Assembly (NCBI GenBank): GCA_942493345.1
Contig: OW818695.1
Span: forward strand, 2,914,001-2,978,000
Length of the DNA: 64,000 bases
From: GWE2-42-39 sp942493345
GTDB taxonomy: Bacteria > Bacteroidota > Bacteroidia > Bacteroidales > Prolixibacteraceae
Reading direction: 5' to 3'
The notes under the pieces were generated by a model that was given only the letters and a program-made list of their open reading frames with translations, was not told the origin of the DNA and ran no database searches. Made by a program: the position numbers and the translations under genes. Positions 9,088 through 18,702 of the stretch are shown here, piece after piece. Position 1 is the first letter of the stretch. Every line of letters begins with the position of its first letter.

Positions 9088-9122
9088 AAAAAAAACCTGT
9101 TCCAATCTTATTGAAACAGGTT
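9088..9122 (-). terminator. Intrinsic terminator of the MMPL exporter gene
   Basis: Stem AACCTGTT/AACAGGTT (9094-9101 and 9115-9122) extended by CAAT/ATTG with one mismatch; on the minus strand it is followed by a run of T (A run 9088-9095). Located 25 nt after the stop of the gene at 9148. Confidence 0.85.
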
Positions 9123-9147
9123 TTTCCCTATATAAATTGAGTGAAAA

Positions 9148-11559
9148 TTATTCAATTACTTTTTCCAGCTTTTCCTGACATTCTTCTTCTTTGATGGCAT
9201 CACTTTCATCTTCATCATCGTAAATTTCGATGATCGGCTCGGTAAATGCTTTACTCACCAAACGCTTGTCGAGCGAAAGTAAAAGTGATGGGAGTACTAA
9301 AATATTGAAGAACATTGCAATTAACAAAGTGGTCGAGATGAGTATTCCCAATGCCTGAGTTCCGCCAAATTCAGAAACGATAAACACACTGAACCCGAGA
9401 ACTAAAACAATGCTGGTGTAGATCATACTGAACCCTGCTTCGTGCAGAGCGCTTAACGCCGATTTTTTGATATTCTTATTGGTGATTTTTAACTCGTGCC
9501 GGTAACGCGACAAGTACTGGATGGCATTGTCGACCGAAATACCCAGTGCGATACTGAATACAATGATGGTAGATGGTTTGATGGGAATGCCGCTAAAACC
9601 CATGATTGCAGCTGTTATGATCAACGGAATGATGTTCGGTATCATCGACACCAAAATCATACGGAACGACGAAAACAATAAAGCCATCAACAATGAAATT
9701 AAAACAATGGCAATGGCCACACTTTCAAATAGGTTTTTGATCAGGAAATTGGTTCCTTTTGCATAAACAACGCCGTTTCCGGTTAATGTCACATCGTATT
9801 TGGCTGCGTCAAAAATGCTGTCGACCTGTGGAGTAATAATGGTCATGAGCGAATCCATGCGTTTGGTAGGAACATCGGCCATTTGAAAACTAACCCGGGT
9901 TATTTGTTTCGTGCTATCGAGAAACGAATTCAACAGGCTGGTTCCCGTATTATTCTCTACATTTTTTGGGAGATAGCTCAAAATGAATTTATTTTCCATT
10001 GAGCTTGGAAGTGCATATTTACTTGAGTCGCCTCCATAGTATGATTGTCGTGCAAATTTTAATACTTCGACCAATGATAGCGGCTTCGAAAATTCAGGAT
10101 TTTGGTTGATCGTTTCCTGCAGTTGATCAATCTTTTTTAGCGTTGAATAGGCCAGCGCGCCATTCTTCTTTTTTGTGTCGATAGAAATTTCAAAAGGCAT
10201 CACCCCTCCGAAGTTATTCTCGAAAAATTTCAAATCAATATAAGCAGGATCGTCTGTTCTGAAATCATCCACAACTTTACCCGATGTTTTCATCATGCTA
10301 AGGCCTGCAAAACCAACAACAACAAGCCCTCCTGCAAGGAAGTAAATCAGCTTGCGCCGATGACTGACCAAGTAGATGACTTTATCAAGAATAGTTCCGA
10401 AAAAGTTGCTGTCGAGGTGTTTGATATGCTTTGGTTGCGGTGGTGCAACAAAACTAAGAATGATCGGGAGCAAAACGATACAAAGGATGTATAATACAAT
10501 AATGTTGATGGACGTAACGATTCCAAATTCGCGCAGCATCTGGTTCGGGATCACAATGAATGCGGCAAATCCCAGGGCAGTTGCAGCATTGGTCATCAAC
10601 GAGGCAAACCCAATCCGTTGGATTACCTGCGATAAACCCCTGATTTTATTACCGTGACTTCTGAATTCCCAGTGGTATTTATTCAGAATGTAGATACAGT
10701 TTTCAATAACAATAATGACTATTAACGATGGGATTACACCTGTTAAAATAGTAATCTTGAATTTGAAAAGCACCAAGGTCCCCATCACCCAAATGATGCT
10801 GATTCCAACAATCAGGAGCGAACTTAAAACTGCTTTAAATGAGCGGAAAAACAGGAACATGATGGAGGCGGCAACCACGATGCTCAAGATGATAAAAAGG
10901 AAAAGTTCATGCTTTATTTTTTGCATGGTCACAGTGCGGATATATGGCATTCCCGAACAGTGTACTTCAACATGATTCTTTTCTTTGTATGCGTCAACAG
11001 TTTTTATCAGGTTGTCGACCAGCTCAATCCGGCTCACGTCATTCAGCTTGCTTTTATCAAGCGTAATCGTCATTAGCGTTGCTTTGGTTTTCGGATTGTA
11101 AAGCAACCCTTCATAAATTTTCAGACTCAGAATCACATCTTTTAAACTATCGGCTTCGGCCTGCGATGTTGCTTCCTGTGCTACTACCGGCGCTATATCG
11201 AACTGGTGAGTTGAATCATTTTTCAGAATATTGATCGAGCGGGCAATACTCAAAACCTCTTTTATGCCATCAATCTTTCGGATGTCGTTTCCTAAACCAA
11301 CCCAGGCATTAAACTGATCGAGCGTAAAAATATCGGGATTAATTGCTCCAACTACGATGATATTTCCGTCTTCTCCAAAAAGTTTTTTAAAATTCTCGTA
11401 TTCAATCCTGGTGCTGTCTTTTTCAGGTAAAAGAGACGAATTTTCGTACGACATTTTAACGCCTTTTCCCATATACGCCATAATGGCCGTACCTAGAACG
11501 AGAATGACAATTAATAAAGTCCTGTTTCGAAGAATAAATCGGGATATATGTAAAAACAT
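9148..11559 (-). CDS. MMPL / HAE3-type RND-superfamily exporter
   Basis: 803 aa, two repeated halves each with one TM, a periplasmic loop and five TMs: TM1 at residues ~10-30 (LLIVILVLGTAIMAYMG), a cluster at ~220-375, a lone TM at ~400-420 (YFLAGGLVVVGFAG), and a cluster at ~610-775. The second half carries GISVDNAIQYLSRYRHE, the acidic TM4-equivalent motif of sterol/hopanoid or lipid exporters of the RND superfamily. The C-terminal tail is strongly acidic (DDEDESDAIKEEE). It stands alone without adaptor or outer-membrane factor, as HAE3/MMPL proteins usually do. Substrate likely a lipid or hydrophobic compound (inference). Confidence 0.88.
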   Translation of the reverse strand: MFLHISRFILRNRTLLIVILVLGTAIMAYMGKGVKMSYENSSLLPEKDSTRIEYENFKKLFGEDGNIIVVGAINPDIFTLDQFNAWVGLGNDIRKIDGIKEVLSIARSINILKNDSTHQFDIAPVVAQEATSQAEADSLKDVILSLKIYEGLLYNPKTKATLMTITLDKSKLNDVSRIELVDNLIKTVDAYKEKNHVEVHCSGMPYIRTVTMQKIKHELFLFIILSIVVAASIMFLFFRSFKAVLSSLLIVGISIIWVMGTLVLFKFKITILTGVIPSLIVIIVIENCIYILNKYHWEFRSHGNKIRGLSQVIQRIGFASLMTNAATALGFAAFIVIPNQMLREFGIVTSINIIVLYILCIVLLPIILSFVAPPQPKHIKHLDSNFFGTILDKVIYLVSHRRKLIYFLAGGLVVVGFAGLSMMKTSGKVVDDFRTDDPAYIDLKFFENNFGGVMPFEISIDTKKKNGALAYSTLKKIDQLQETINQNPEFSKPLSLVEVLKFARQSYYGGDSSKYALPSSMENKFILSYLPKNVENNTGTSLLNSFLDSTKQITRVSFQMADVPTKRMDSLMTIITPQVDSIFDAAKYDVTLTGNGVVYAKGTNFLIKNLFESVAIAIVLISLLMALLFSSFRMILVSMIPNIIPLIITAAIMGFSGIPIKPSTIIVFSIALGISVDNAIQYLSRYRHELKITNKNIKKSALSALHEAGFSMIYTSIVLVLGFSVFIVSEFGGTQALGILISTTLLIAMFFNILVLPSLLLSLDKRLVSKAFTEPIIEIYDDEDESDAIKEEECQEKLEKVIE

Positions 11560-11899
11560 CTGTTGAAGAATAAGTTATCTATTTCTGAATGAAGTGCGTT
11601 TTATCGTACCGAGGGCAAAAATAGTTATTTAGAAGTAAAAAAAGAATCATGATACAATATTCCTCTTTCTGAATGAAGTTTGGTTCGTTTTTTCAATGCC
11701 AATACATCATACGATCAATCTGAAAATGAAGAAATAGTGAACGCCCTAATCCTGTATTAATTTTCCGGGTACATGTAACTTCCGTAGAATATTCATTCTC
11801 ATGAATCGTGCAATGTTTTTGCCGCCACGGTTTCAGTGGGTTACAAACAAATATGAAAATTACTTGTTTATGTATTTCAAATTAAAAAACATAAACATC
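11560..11899. other. 340-nt divergent spacer
   Basis: Lies between the divergent MMPL exporter and VOC-like genes. It contains a 14-bp direct repeat TTTCTGAATGAAGT at 11582-11595 and 11666-11679, and a minus-strand -7-like TATTTTTG at 11616-11623 for the exporter. No gene seen; a longer in-frame start of the next gene (11801) is less likely than 11900. Confidence 0.5.
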
Positions 11900-12337
11900 A
11901 TGGCAAGAGTTAGCACATATCTCAACTTTCCTCGTTGTACAGAAGATGCATTCAACTTCTACAAATCGGTTTTTGGTGGTGAATTTAGTGGCGGCGGTGT
12001 TGCACGTTTCAGCGACATTCCTGTTTCTGATGGTATTCCTCCTTTGGCCGAAGAAGATAAAAATCTCATCATGCACATCGAGTTACCGATTGTTGGCGGA
12101 CATGTACTAATGGGTACTGACGCTCCCGAATCGATGGGATTTACGGTAAATGCCGGGAATAATGTATATATCAACCTGGAACCGGATAGCAGGGATGAAA
12201 CAAAAAAATTGTTTGACAAATTATCAGCCGGTGGAAAAATTACGATGGATTTACAGGTCATGTTTTGGGGCGCTTATTATGGTAGTTGTACCGATAAATA
12301 CGGTATCCAGTGGATGTTTAACTGCACTGCAAAGTAA
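11900..12337 (+). CDS. VOC-superfamily (PhnB/glyoxalase-like) protein
   Basis: 145 aa small cytosolic protein of the vicinal-oxygen-chelate fold, PhnB-like subgroup: N-terminal TYLNFPRCTEDAFNFYKSVFGGEF, MHIELPIVGGHVLMGTDAPES in the middle, and a C-terminal FWGAYYGSCTDKYGIQWMFN, which is the classic W-G-x-x-G-x-x-x-D-x-x-G-x-x-W ending. The start at 11900 (MARVSTYL) is chosen over 11801 because the family begins with this strand. It is followed after 8 nt by an AHSA1-type protein, a frequent pairing, so both are probably co-transcribed. Substrate unknown; many members are of undefined function. Confidence 0.88.
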   Translation: MARVSTYLNFPRCTEDAFNFYKSVFGGEFSGGGVARFSDIPVSDGIPPLAEEDKNLIMHIELPIVGGHVLMGTDAPESMGFTVNAGNNVYINLEPDSRDETKKLFDKLSAGGKITMDLQVMFWGAYYGSCTDKYGIQWMFNCTAK

Positions 12338-12345
12338 TTTGAAAG

Positions 12346-12774
12346 ATGGAAACAAAAGGAAAAACGATCGTTTCGTTGCAGGCCAATATTCATCTGCCGA
12401 TCGAATTCGTATGGAAATACTGGACAAGTCCTGAAGATATTGTCAACTGGAACAATGCTTCCGACGACTGGCATACAACACGGGCCGAAAACGATTTGCG
12501 GGTTGGTGGAAGGTTTGTTTCCCGGATGGAAGCCAAAGATGGCAGTGTTGGTTTTGATTTTGGCGGTGTGTACAATAAAATCGAACTCAACAGGCAAATT
12601 GAATATACCATTGATGATGGTCGAAAAGTGAAAATTGTTTTTACCGGCAATGGCAACGAAACTTTGGTGGTCGAAACATTTGAAACCGAATCCGTTTATC
12701 CAGTTGAAATGCAGCGCGATGGATGGCAGGCTATTTTAAACAATTTCAAGAAATATTCCGAGGAAAAACAGTAA
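12346..12774 (+). CDS. SRPBCC / AHSA1-domain protein
   Basis: 142 aa helix-grip (START/Bet v1-like) protein. Recognised by I-H-L-P-I-E-F-V-W-K-Y-W-T-S-P-E-D-I near residues 15-32, WNNASDDWHT, the GGRFVSRMEAKDG turn, FDFGGVYNKIE and the C-terminal RDGWQAILNNFKKY helix. These domains form a hydrophobic ligand cavity. It is the second gene of a two-gene unit with the VOC protein and ends at a bidirectional terminator. Function unknown. Confidence 0.88.
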   Translation: METKGKTIVSLQANIHLPIEFVWKYWTSPEDIVNWNNASDDWHTTRAENDLRVGGRFVSRMEAKDGSVGFDFGGVYNKIELNRQIEYTIDDGRKVKIVFTGNGNETLVVETFETESVYPVEMQRDGWQAILNNFKKYSEEKQ

Positions 12775-12787
12775 TTGAGCAGAGCAC

Positions 12788-12818
12788 AAAAAAAGCCTCC
12801 CGATTCCGGGAGGCTTTT
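12788..12818. terminator. Bidirectional terminator between AHSA1 gene and ppdK
   Basis: Perfect stem GCCTCCCG/CGGGAGGC (12795-12802, 12807-12814) with ATTC loop, extended by A:T pairs; T run on plus strand (12815-12818) and A run 12788-12794 giving a T run on minus. Serves both convergent genes. Confidence 0.92.
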
Positions 12819-12840
12819 CAATATCGAATAATTCAGTTGA

Positions 12841-15546
12841 TTATTTTTTAATGTTGGCCTGCGCTGCTGCCACCCGTGCAATCGGCACGCGGAAAGGCGA
12901 ACAACTCACGTAGTCCATTCCTACTTTATCGCAGAACATTACCGAACTTGGTTCGCCGCCATGTTCACCGCAAATGCCCACTTTTAGTTTTGGTTTCACC
13001 GAACGGCCTCTGGTAACGCCCATTTCAACCAATAATCCAACCCCATTTTGGTCGAGTACCTGGAATGGGTCTTGTTTCAGGATGCCTTTATCGAGATAAA
13101 CAGGCAGGAATTTACCAGCGTCGTCGCGCGAATAACCAAGGGTCATCTGGGTGAGGTCATTGGTTCCGAACGAGAAGAAATCGGCTTCGGCTGCAATATG
13201 GTCGGCAGTCAATGCAGCACGTGGAATTTCAATCATTGTTCCAACCAGGTAATCAATGCGCATGCCTTTTTCAGTAAATACTTTTTCGGCAGTTACGCGA
13301 ATAATATCGGTCTGGTTTTTCAACTCGGCAACAGTTCCTACCAGCGGAACCATGATTTCCGGACGGGCATCAATTCCTTTTGCTTTCAGGTTCACGGCTG
13401 CTTCGATAATCGCGCGTGCCTGCATGGCTGTAATTTCAGGATAAGTGATACCCAAACGGCAACCACGATGGCCCAGCATCGGGTTAAATTCTTCCAGTTC
13501 TGAAATTTTATTTTTAACGGCTTCGATCGAAATTCCCATTTCTTGTGCCAGTTCTTTTTGTGTTGCCTGTTGATGAGGCACAAATTCGTGCAACGGCGGG
13601 TCAAGCAAACGGATGGTCACGCCAAATCCTTCCATGGCTTCGAAAATTCCTTCAAAGTCTTCGCGCTGGTATGGCAATAATTTAGCAAGCGCTTTTTCGC
13701 GGCCTTCGATGGTCGACGACAAAATCATCTCGCGCATGGCTTTGATACGTTCGCCTTCAAAGAACATGTGTTCGGTGCGGCAAAGGCCAATTCCTTTTGC
13801 GCCAAACTCACGGGCTACTCGTGCATCGTGTGGAGTGTCGGCGTTGGTACGAACCGACATGCGGGTGAATTTATCGGCCAAATCCATTATTTTTCCAAAG
13901 TTTCCACTGATTTCCGGATCCATCGTCGGTACTTTTCCTTCGTACACTTCACCGGTCGAGCCATTCAGCGAAATCCACTCGCCTTCTTTAAATGATTTGT
14001 CGCCGATGGTCATGATCCTGGTTTTGTAATCAACTTTTACGGCGCCTGCACCCGACACACAACATTTACCCATACCGCGGGCAACTACAGCAGCGTGCGA
14101 AGTCATACCACCGCGGGCTGTTAAAATACCTTTGGAAATGTTCATCCCTTCGAGGTCTTCTGGAGAAGTTTCGATACGTACCAAAATAGTAACCGGATAT
14201 TTTTTTGCCTCATCGGCAAAGAAAATGATCTGTCCGGTAGCGGCTCCTGGCGATGCCGGAAGTCCTTTTGCTAAAACGGTTGCCTTTTTCATTCCCTCGG
14301 TATCGAATACAGGGTGAAGCAATTCGTCCAGCTTATTTGGTTCGATACGCAATAAAGCAGTCTTTTCATCAATCATTCCTTCAGCAAGCATATCGATGGC
14401 AATGTTTACCATTGCTTCGCCGGTACGTTTCCCGTTACGGGTTTGCAGCAACCATAATTTTCCTTCCTGAATAGTGAATTCCAGGTCCTGCATATCTTTG
14501 AAATAGTTTTCCAGTTTTTCCTGGGTATCGTTCAGTTGTTTGTACAACACAGGCATGGTTTCTTCCAGCGACGGATAGTTGTCCGCACGTTCTTTTTCGC
14601 TCACTCCGGCCAATTCAGCCCAGCGTTTGCTTCCTTCGATGGTGATTTGTTGCGGGGTACGGATACCGGCAACCACGTCTTCTCCCTGTGCATTGATCAG
14701 GTATTCACCATTGAAAATGTTTTCGCCGGTGGCTGCATCTCTTGTAAATGCAACACCCGTAGCCGATGTTTGTCCCATGTTTCCGAATACCATGGCCTGC
14801 ACAGAAACTGCAGTACCCCATTCGGCAGGAATGTTGTTCATTTTGCGGTAATAGATGGCACGTGGGTTCATCCAACTGTCGAACACGGCGCAAACAGCAC
14901 CCCAAAGTTGTTCCCACGGGTCATCAGGAAATGTATTTCCGGTACTTTTCAATACTGCTTCTTTGAAACGGATAACCAGTAATTTCAGGTCTTCAGTAGA
15001 AAAATCGGTATCCAGTTCAATCCCGCGTTCTTCTTTCAGGTGTTCGATGATTCCTTCGAACGGATCAATATCTTCTTTGTTTTCAGGTTTCATGCCCAAA
15101 ACCACATCGCCGTACATTTGCACGAACCGACGGTATGAGTCCCATGCAAAACGTGGGTTTCCTGATTTTTTTGCAATTCCCTGAACCGCTAAATCGTTCA
15201 ATCCAAGGTTTAATACGGTATCCATCATTCCCGGCATGGAAACCCTTGCTCCTGAACGAACAGAAACCAGACAAGGATTGTCTTTGTCTCCGAATTTGGT
15301 ATCGGTTAAATCTTCAACTTTTGCAACGGCTGCTTCAACTTCTTTTTTGATAAGGGCAACTGCCGCGTCTTTCCCTTTTTCGTTGTAAACAGTGCATACT
15401 TCGGTGGTAATCGTAAACCCAGGAGGAACAGGAACCCCGATAAGATTCATTTCACAGAGGTTGGCACCTTTTCCACCCAACATGTTTTTCATGTCAGCTT
15501 TACCTTCAGCTGCACCATTTCCAAACGAATAAACATACTTTGCCAT
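12841..15546 (-). CDS. ppdK: Pyruvate, phosphate dikinase
   Basis: Interconverts pyruvate, ATP and phosphate with phosphoenolpyruvate, AMP and pyrophosphate. 901 aa from the ATG at 15546 (MAKYVYSFGNGAAEGK); the in-frame ATG 19 codons earlier adds residues not found in the family. N-terminal ATP-grasp domain (GGKGANLCEM, residues ~25), swivelling phospho-histidine domain with GGMTSHAAVVARGMGKC (His near residue 483), and C-terminal PEP/pyruvate TIM barrel ending with a GICGEHGGEPSSV motif and FCDKVGMDYVSCSPFRVPIAR. All catalytic motifs are present. Monocistronic by context: terminator 3', long spacer 5'. Typical PPi-linked glycolysis/gluconeogenesis enzyme of anaerobic Bacteroidota. Confidence 0.96.
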   Translation of the reverse strand: MAKYVYSFGNGAAEGKADMKNMLGGKGANLCEMNLIGVPVPPGFTITTEVCTVYNEKGKDAAVALIKKEVEAAVAKVEDLTDTKFGDKDNPCLVSVRSGARVSMPGMMDTVLNLGLNDLAVQGIAKKSGNPRFAWDSYRRFVQMYGDVVLGMKPENKEDIDPFEGIIEHLKEERGIELDTDFSTEDLKLLVIRFKEAVLKSTGNTFPDDPWEQLWGAVCAVFDSWMNPRAIYYRKMNNIPAEWGTAVSVQAMVFGNMGQTSATGVAFTRDAATGENIFNGEYLINAQGEDVVAGIRTPQQITIEGSKRWAELAGVSEKERADNYPSLEETMPVLYKQLNDTQEKLENYFKDMQDLEFTIQEGKLWLLQTRNGKRTGEAMVNIAIDMLAEGMIDEKTALLRIEPNKLDELLHPVFDTEGMKKATVLAKGLPASPGAATGQIIFFADEAKKYPVTILVRIETSPEDLEGMNISKGILTARGGMTSHAAVVARGMGKCCVSGAGAVKVDYKTRIMTIGDKSFKEGEWISLNGSTGEVYEGKVPTMDPEISGNFGKIMDLADKFTRMSVRTNADTPHDARVAREFGAKGIGLCRTEHMFFEGERIKAMREMILSSTIEGREKALAKLLPYQREDFEGIFEAMEGFGVTIRLLDPPLHEFVPHQQATQKELAQEMGISIEAVKNKISELEEFNPMLGHRGCRLGITYPEITAMQARAIIEAAVNLKAKGIDARPEIMVPLVGTVAELKNQTDIIRVTAEKVFTEKGMRIDYLVGTMIEIPRAALTADHIAAEADFFSFGTNDLTQMTLGYSRDDAGKFLPVYLDKGILKQDPFQVLDQNGVGLLVEMGVTRGRSVKPKLKVGICGEHGGEPSSVMFCDKVGMDYVSCSPFRVPIARVAAAQANIKK

Positions 15547-15836
15547 ATTTGAGCATTTAATTATGAATTGTTTAGTGATTATCAATCTGATGATTGTATT
15601 CACTTGCGAATGTAATTATAATTTCAAATTATTAAAACATTTCAGACTGGTTAAAAAACTGCATTGAACTACGGGAAAATAATATTTTTGAGATGAAAGG
15701 TTTTATCAACGAAAAGCTCCGGCTTATGAATCAGAAATAAACAGCTGAAAATTAAGACTCATGAATCTTTCAAAAAGGCAGGTAAAATATTAACATTCTT
15801 TAACTTTGGTTCATACGTCTTAACTATTTATCGCCG

Positions 15837-15844
15837 TATTTTTG
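15837..15844 (+). promoter_or_regulatory. Candidate -7 element for a small RNA
   Basis: TATTTTTG fits TAnnTTTG. The nearest upstream TTTG (15805-15808) is 28 nt away, longer than the usual 19-21, so this is a partial match. Confidence 0.4.
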
Positions 15845-15850
15845 TATTGT

Positions 15851-15941
15851 AACAAGTAAGAATTACAAGTAAAATTTTTTCATAGAAAAGTAGGTTTGGT
15901 TAGGTGAACAAGGACGGTAGAAGCCGTCCTTGTTCATTTTT
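15851..15941 (+). ncRNA. Candidate small RNA ending in a strong terminator
   Basis: About 90 nt between a -7-like element and a perfect 13-bp stem TGAACAAGGACGG/CCGTCCTTGTTCA (15905-15917, 15924-15936; loop TAGAAG) followed by five T. No gene precedes this terminator on the plus strand: the only upstream gene, ppdK, reads away. There is no ATG-started frame in the interval. A short 5' stem TTGTAA/TTACAA is also possible. Inference only; could be the remnant of a lost gene's terminator. Confidence 0.4.
15905..15941 (+). terminator. Strong orphan intrinsic terminator
   Basis: 13-bp perfect stem, 6-nt loop, then TTTTT. See the small-RNA candidate that ends here. Confidence 0.85.
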
Positions 15942-16048
15942 GCAGGCTGCCAAAATTTCTCTCCTATAAGTTTGTTTGCGAACAAAACTTCATGTATATC
16001 AAATATTTATGGCCAAATTGTCATTTCGTTCTGATCTGGCAAGGATAT

Positions 16049-16067
16049 TGACGATTGTCAATCGTCA
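16049..16067. promoter_or_regulatory. Perfect palindrome, candidate clpB operator
   Basis: TGACGATTG-T-CAATCGTCA: two 9-bp arms with one central base, ending 28 nt before the clpB ATG. Symmetry and position suit a dimeric repressor or activator. It is not CIRCE (TTAGCACTC-N9-GAGTGCTAA). The regulator is unknown. Confidence 0.55.
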
Positions 16068-16095
16068 TGATTGATTAATCTAAAAATGAAGAAAC

Positions 16096-18681
16096 ATGAA
16101 TTTCAATAATTTCACTATAAAATCGCAGGAAGCTGTACAGCAGGCATTTGTTATTGCCCAAGGAAACAATCAGCAGGCAATTGAACCCGGTCATTTGTTG
16201 AAAGGCTTGCTTCAAGCTGCTGAAAATACGACAGGTTTTCTGCTGAAAAAACTCGGAGTCAATGTACCTGTTCTGCAAAAGGCACTCGATAAAATTATCG
16301 AATCGTATCCCAGGGTAACGGGGGCCGAACCATATTTATCGAACGATGCCAACCGCAATTTGCAAAAATCAATTGGCATTGCACAAAAAATGGGCGATCA
16401 GTTTGTTTCGGTCGAACATATTTTATTGGCGCTGATTGAAACGGGAGGAACCATCAGTAGTTTGCTGAAAGATAGCGGAGCCAGCCAAAAGGAAATGGAA
16501 GCTGCCATTGTGGAACTGCGCAAAGGGGCGAAAGCCGATAGCCAAACCGCTGAAGATAAATTTAATTCGCTGAACCGTTTTGCTGTCAACCTGAACGAAC
16601 GGGCCCGCGACGGCAAACTCGATCCGGTGATTGGCCGTGATGATGAAATCCGGCGTATCCTGCAAATTCTGACCCGACGGACCAAAAACAACCCGATATT
16701 GATTGGTGAACCGGGAACTGGGAAAACCGCCATTGCCGAAGGTTTGGCACACCGTATTGTGCGCGGCGATGTTCCTGAAAACCTGAAATCGAAACAATTG
16801 TTTTCGCTCGATATGGGCGCCCTGATCGCCGGGGCAAAATACAAGGGCGAGTTTGAAGAACGGTTGAAAGCGGTTGTCAACGAAGTGGTAAATTCGAATG
16901 GCGAAATCATTCTCTTTATTGACGAAATACATACCCTCGTTGGGGCAGGGAAAAGCGAAGGAGCAATGGATGCGGCCAATATTCTGAAACCGGCGCTTGC
17001 CCGTGGCGATTTGCGCGCTATCGGTGCTACCACACTAAATGAATATCAGAAATATTTCGAAAAAGACAAGGCGCTGGAACGTCGTTTCCAGATCGTGATG
17101 GTGGATGAACCCGATACGTTGAGTGCGATTTCAATTTTACGAGGGCTGAAAGAACGTTACGAAAATCACCACAGAGTGCGGATTAAAGACGAAGCCATTA
17201 TCGCAGCGGTTGAATTGTCGCAACGGTATATTTCCGATCGATTTTTGCCCGACAAGGCCATCGACCTGATGGACGAAGCGGCGGCCAAACTGCGGTTGGA
17301 GATGGATTCGGTGCCGGAAGAGCTGGATGAGATTGAACGCCGGATAAAACAGCTGGAAATTGAACGGGAGGCTATCAAACGTGAAAAAGACGATGCAAAA
17401 CTTTCGAAGTTGAGCGAAGAAATTGCCAACTTGAAAGACGAACAATCGAAATACCGTGTACAATGGCAAACCGAAAAATCGCTGATCGACGGCATTCAGA
17501 AAAATAAAACCGATATTGAAAACCTGAAATTTGAAGCAGAACAGTCCGAACGGGCAGGCGATTTTGGCCGGGTCGCTGAAATCCGCTACGGACGGATTAA
17601 AGAAGCCGAAGCCGAAATAGAACGGATTAAAGGCGAACTTTCGAAAATGAAATCCGTGGCAATGATCAAGGAAGAAGTGGATGCAGAAGATATTTCGGAA
17701 GTGGTTTCGCGCTGGACAGGTATTCCGGTTTCACGAATGTTGCAAAGCGAGCGCGACAAATTGCTTCATCTCGAAGATGAACTTCACCAGCGGGTGGTCG
17801 GGCAAAACGAGGCCATTCATGCGGTGGCAGATGCGGTGCGGCGCAGCCGTGCCGGACTTCAGGATGAAAAACGGCCCATCGGTTCGTTTATTTTTCTGGG
17901 AACAACAGGGGTCGGCAAAACCGAATTGGCCAAAGCGCTGGCCGAATTTCTGTTCGACGACGAAAATATGATGACCCGTATCGACATGTCGGAATACCAG
18001 GAAAAATTTTCGGTAACCCGGTTGATCGGCTCGCCTCCCGGATACGTTGGGTACGACGAAGGCGGCCAACTAACCGAAGCCGTGCGCCGGAAACCTTATT
18101 CAGTGGTGCTGTTCGATGAAATTGAAAAAGCGCACCCGGAAGTGTTCAACGTGTTGTTGCAGGTGCTCGACGATGGCCGTTTGACCGATAACAAAGGTCG
18201 TGTGGTGAATTTCAAGAACACAATAATTATAATGACTTCGAACCTCGGCTCGCATCTGATTCAGGAAAATTTCGACCGGATGAACGATGCCAACCGGGGC
18301 GAAATGCTCGAAAAAACAAGGGAACAGTTGTTCGAACTTCTGAAACGCACCATTCGTCCGGAGTTTCTGAACCGGATTGACGAAACCATTGTTTTCACGC
18401 CGCTGACAAAAGCCGACATCCGGGAAATCGTGCGGTTGCAGTTCGACCGTATCGTGGAACGGCTGGAAAAACAAGATGTTTCAATTCAAATTACGGATGC
18501 CGCTATCGACTGGATCGGAACGATTGGTTACGACCCGCAATACGGGGCACGGCCGGTAAAACGTGTTCTTCAGAAATATGTACTGAATGAATTGTCGAAG
18601 ACTATTTTGGAGGGTAAAATCACCAAAGGCCAGCCCATTGTGATCGATGTGGTGGACGAAGAACTGGTTTTCAGAAATTAA
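16096..18681 (+). CDS. clpB: ATP-dependent chaperone ClpB
   Basis: 861 aa AAA+ disaggregase that works with DnaK to rescue aggregated proteins. Order: Clp-N repeats (MNFNNFTIKSQEAVQQAF, residues 1-145), first AAA+ module with Walker A GEPGTGKT near 203, coiled-coil middle domain (about 395-525, the charged KQLEIEREAIKREK region), second AAA+ module with GTTGVGKT near 602, SRLIGSPPGYVGYDEGG-type pore/sensor region, and the C-terminal small domain with DPQYGARPVKRVLQ. The coiled-coil insertion marks ClpB rather than ClpA/C. Monocistronic: palindromic candidate operator upstream, terminator downstream. Confidence 0.97.
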   Translation: MNFNNFTIKSQEAVQQAFVIAQGNNQQAIEPGHLLKGLLQAAENTTGFLLKKLGVNVPVLQKALDKIIESYPRVTGAEPYLSNDANRNLQKSIGIAQKMGDQFVSVEHILLALIETGGTISSLLKDSGASQKEMEAAIVELRKGAKADSQTAEDKFNSLNRFAVNLNERARDGKLDPVIGRDDEIRRILQILTRRTKNNPILIGEPGTGKTAIAEGLAHRIVRGDVPENLKSKQLFSLDMGALIAGAKYKGEFEERLKAVVNEVVNSNGEIILFIDEIHTLVGAGKSEGAMDAANILKPALARGDLRAIGATTLNEYQKYFEKDKALERRFQIVMVDEPDTLSAISILRGLKERYENHHRVRIKDEAIIAAVELSQRYISDRFLPDKAIDLMDEAAAKLRLEMDSVPEELDEIERRIKQLEIEREAIKREKDDAKLSKLSEEIANLKDEQSKYRVQWQTEKSLIDGIQKNKTDIENLKFEAEQSERAGDFGRVAEIRYGRIKEAEAEIERIKGELSKMKSVAMIKEEVDAEDISEVVSRWTGIPVSRMLQSERDKLLHLEDELHQRVVGQNEAIHAVADAVRRSRAGLQDEKRPIGSFIFLGTTGVGKTELAKALAEFLFDDENMMTRIDMSEYQEKFSVTRLIGSPPGYVGYDEGGQLTEAVRRKPYSVVLFDEIEKAHPEVFNVLLQVLDDGRLTDNKGRVVNFKNTIIIMTSNLGSHLIQENFDRMNDANRGEMLEKTREQLFELLKRTIRPEFLNRIDETIVFTPLTKADIREIVRLQFDRIVERLEKQDVSIQITDAAIDWIGTIGYDPQYGARPVKRVLQKYVLNELSKTILEGKITKGQPIVIDVVDEELVFRN

Positions 18682-18702
18682 ATAAAATAATCGTCTTATC
18701 CT

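Larger units (their letters stand above)
15547..16095. other. ~550-nt divergent spacer between ppdK and clpB
   Basis: Contains a -7-like element (15837-15844), a 13-bp-stem terminator (15905-15941) not attached to any open frame, and a perfect 9-bp palindrome just before clpB (16049-16067). Nothing with coding character. Confidence 0.6.

Noticed and set aside
16031..16067. Sigma-54-type promoter (TGGCA...TTGA) before clpB
   Set aside because: The -12 part has TTGA instead of TTGC and the match overlaps the palindrome; not enough to call.
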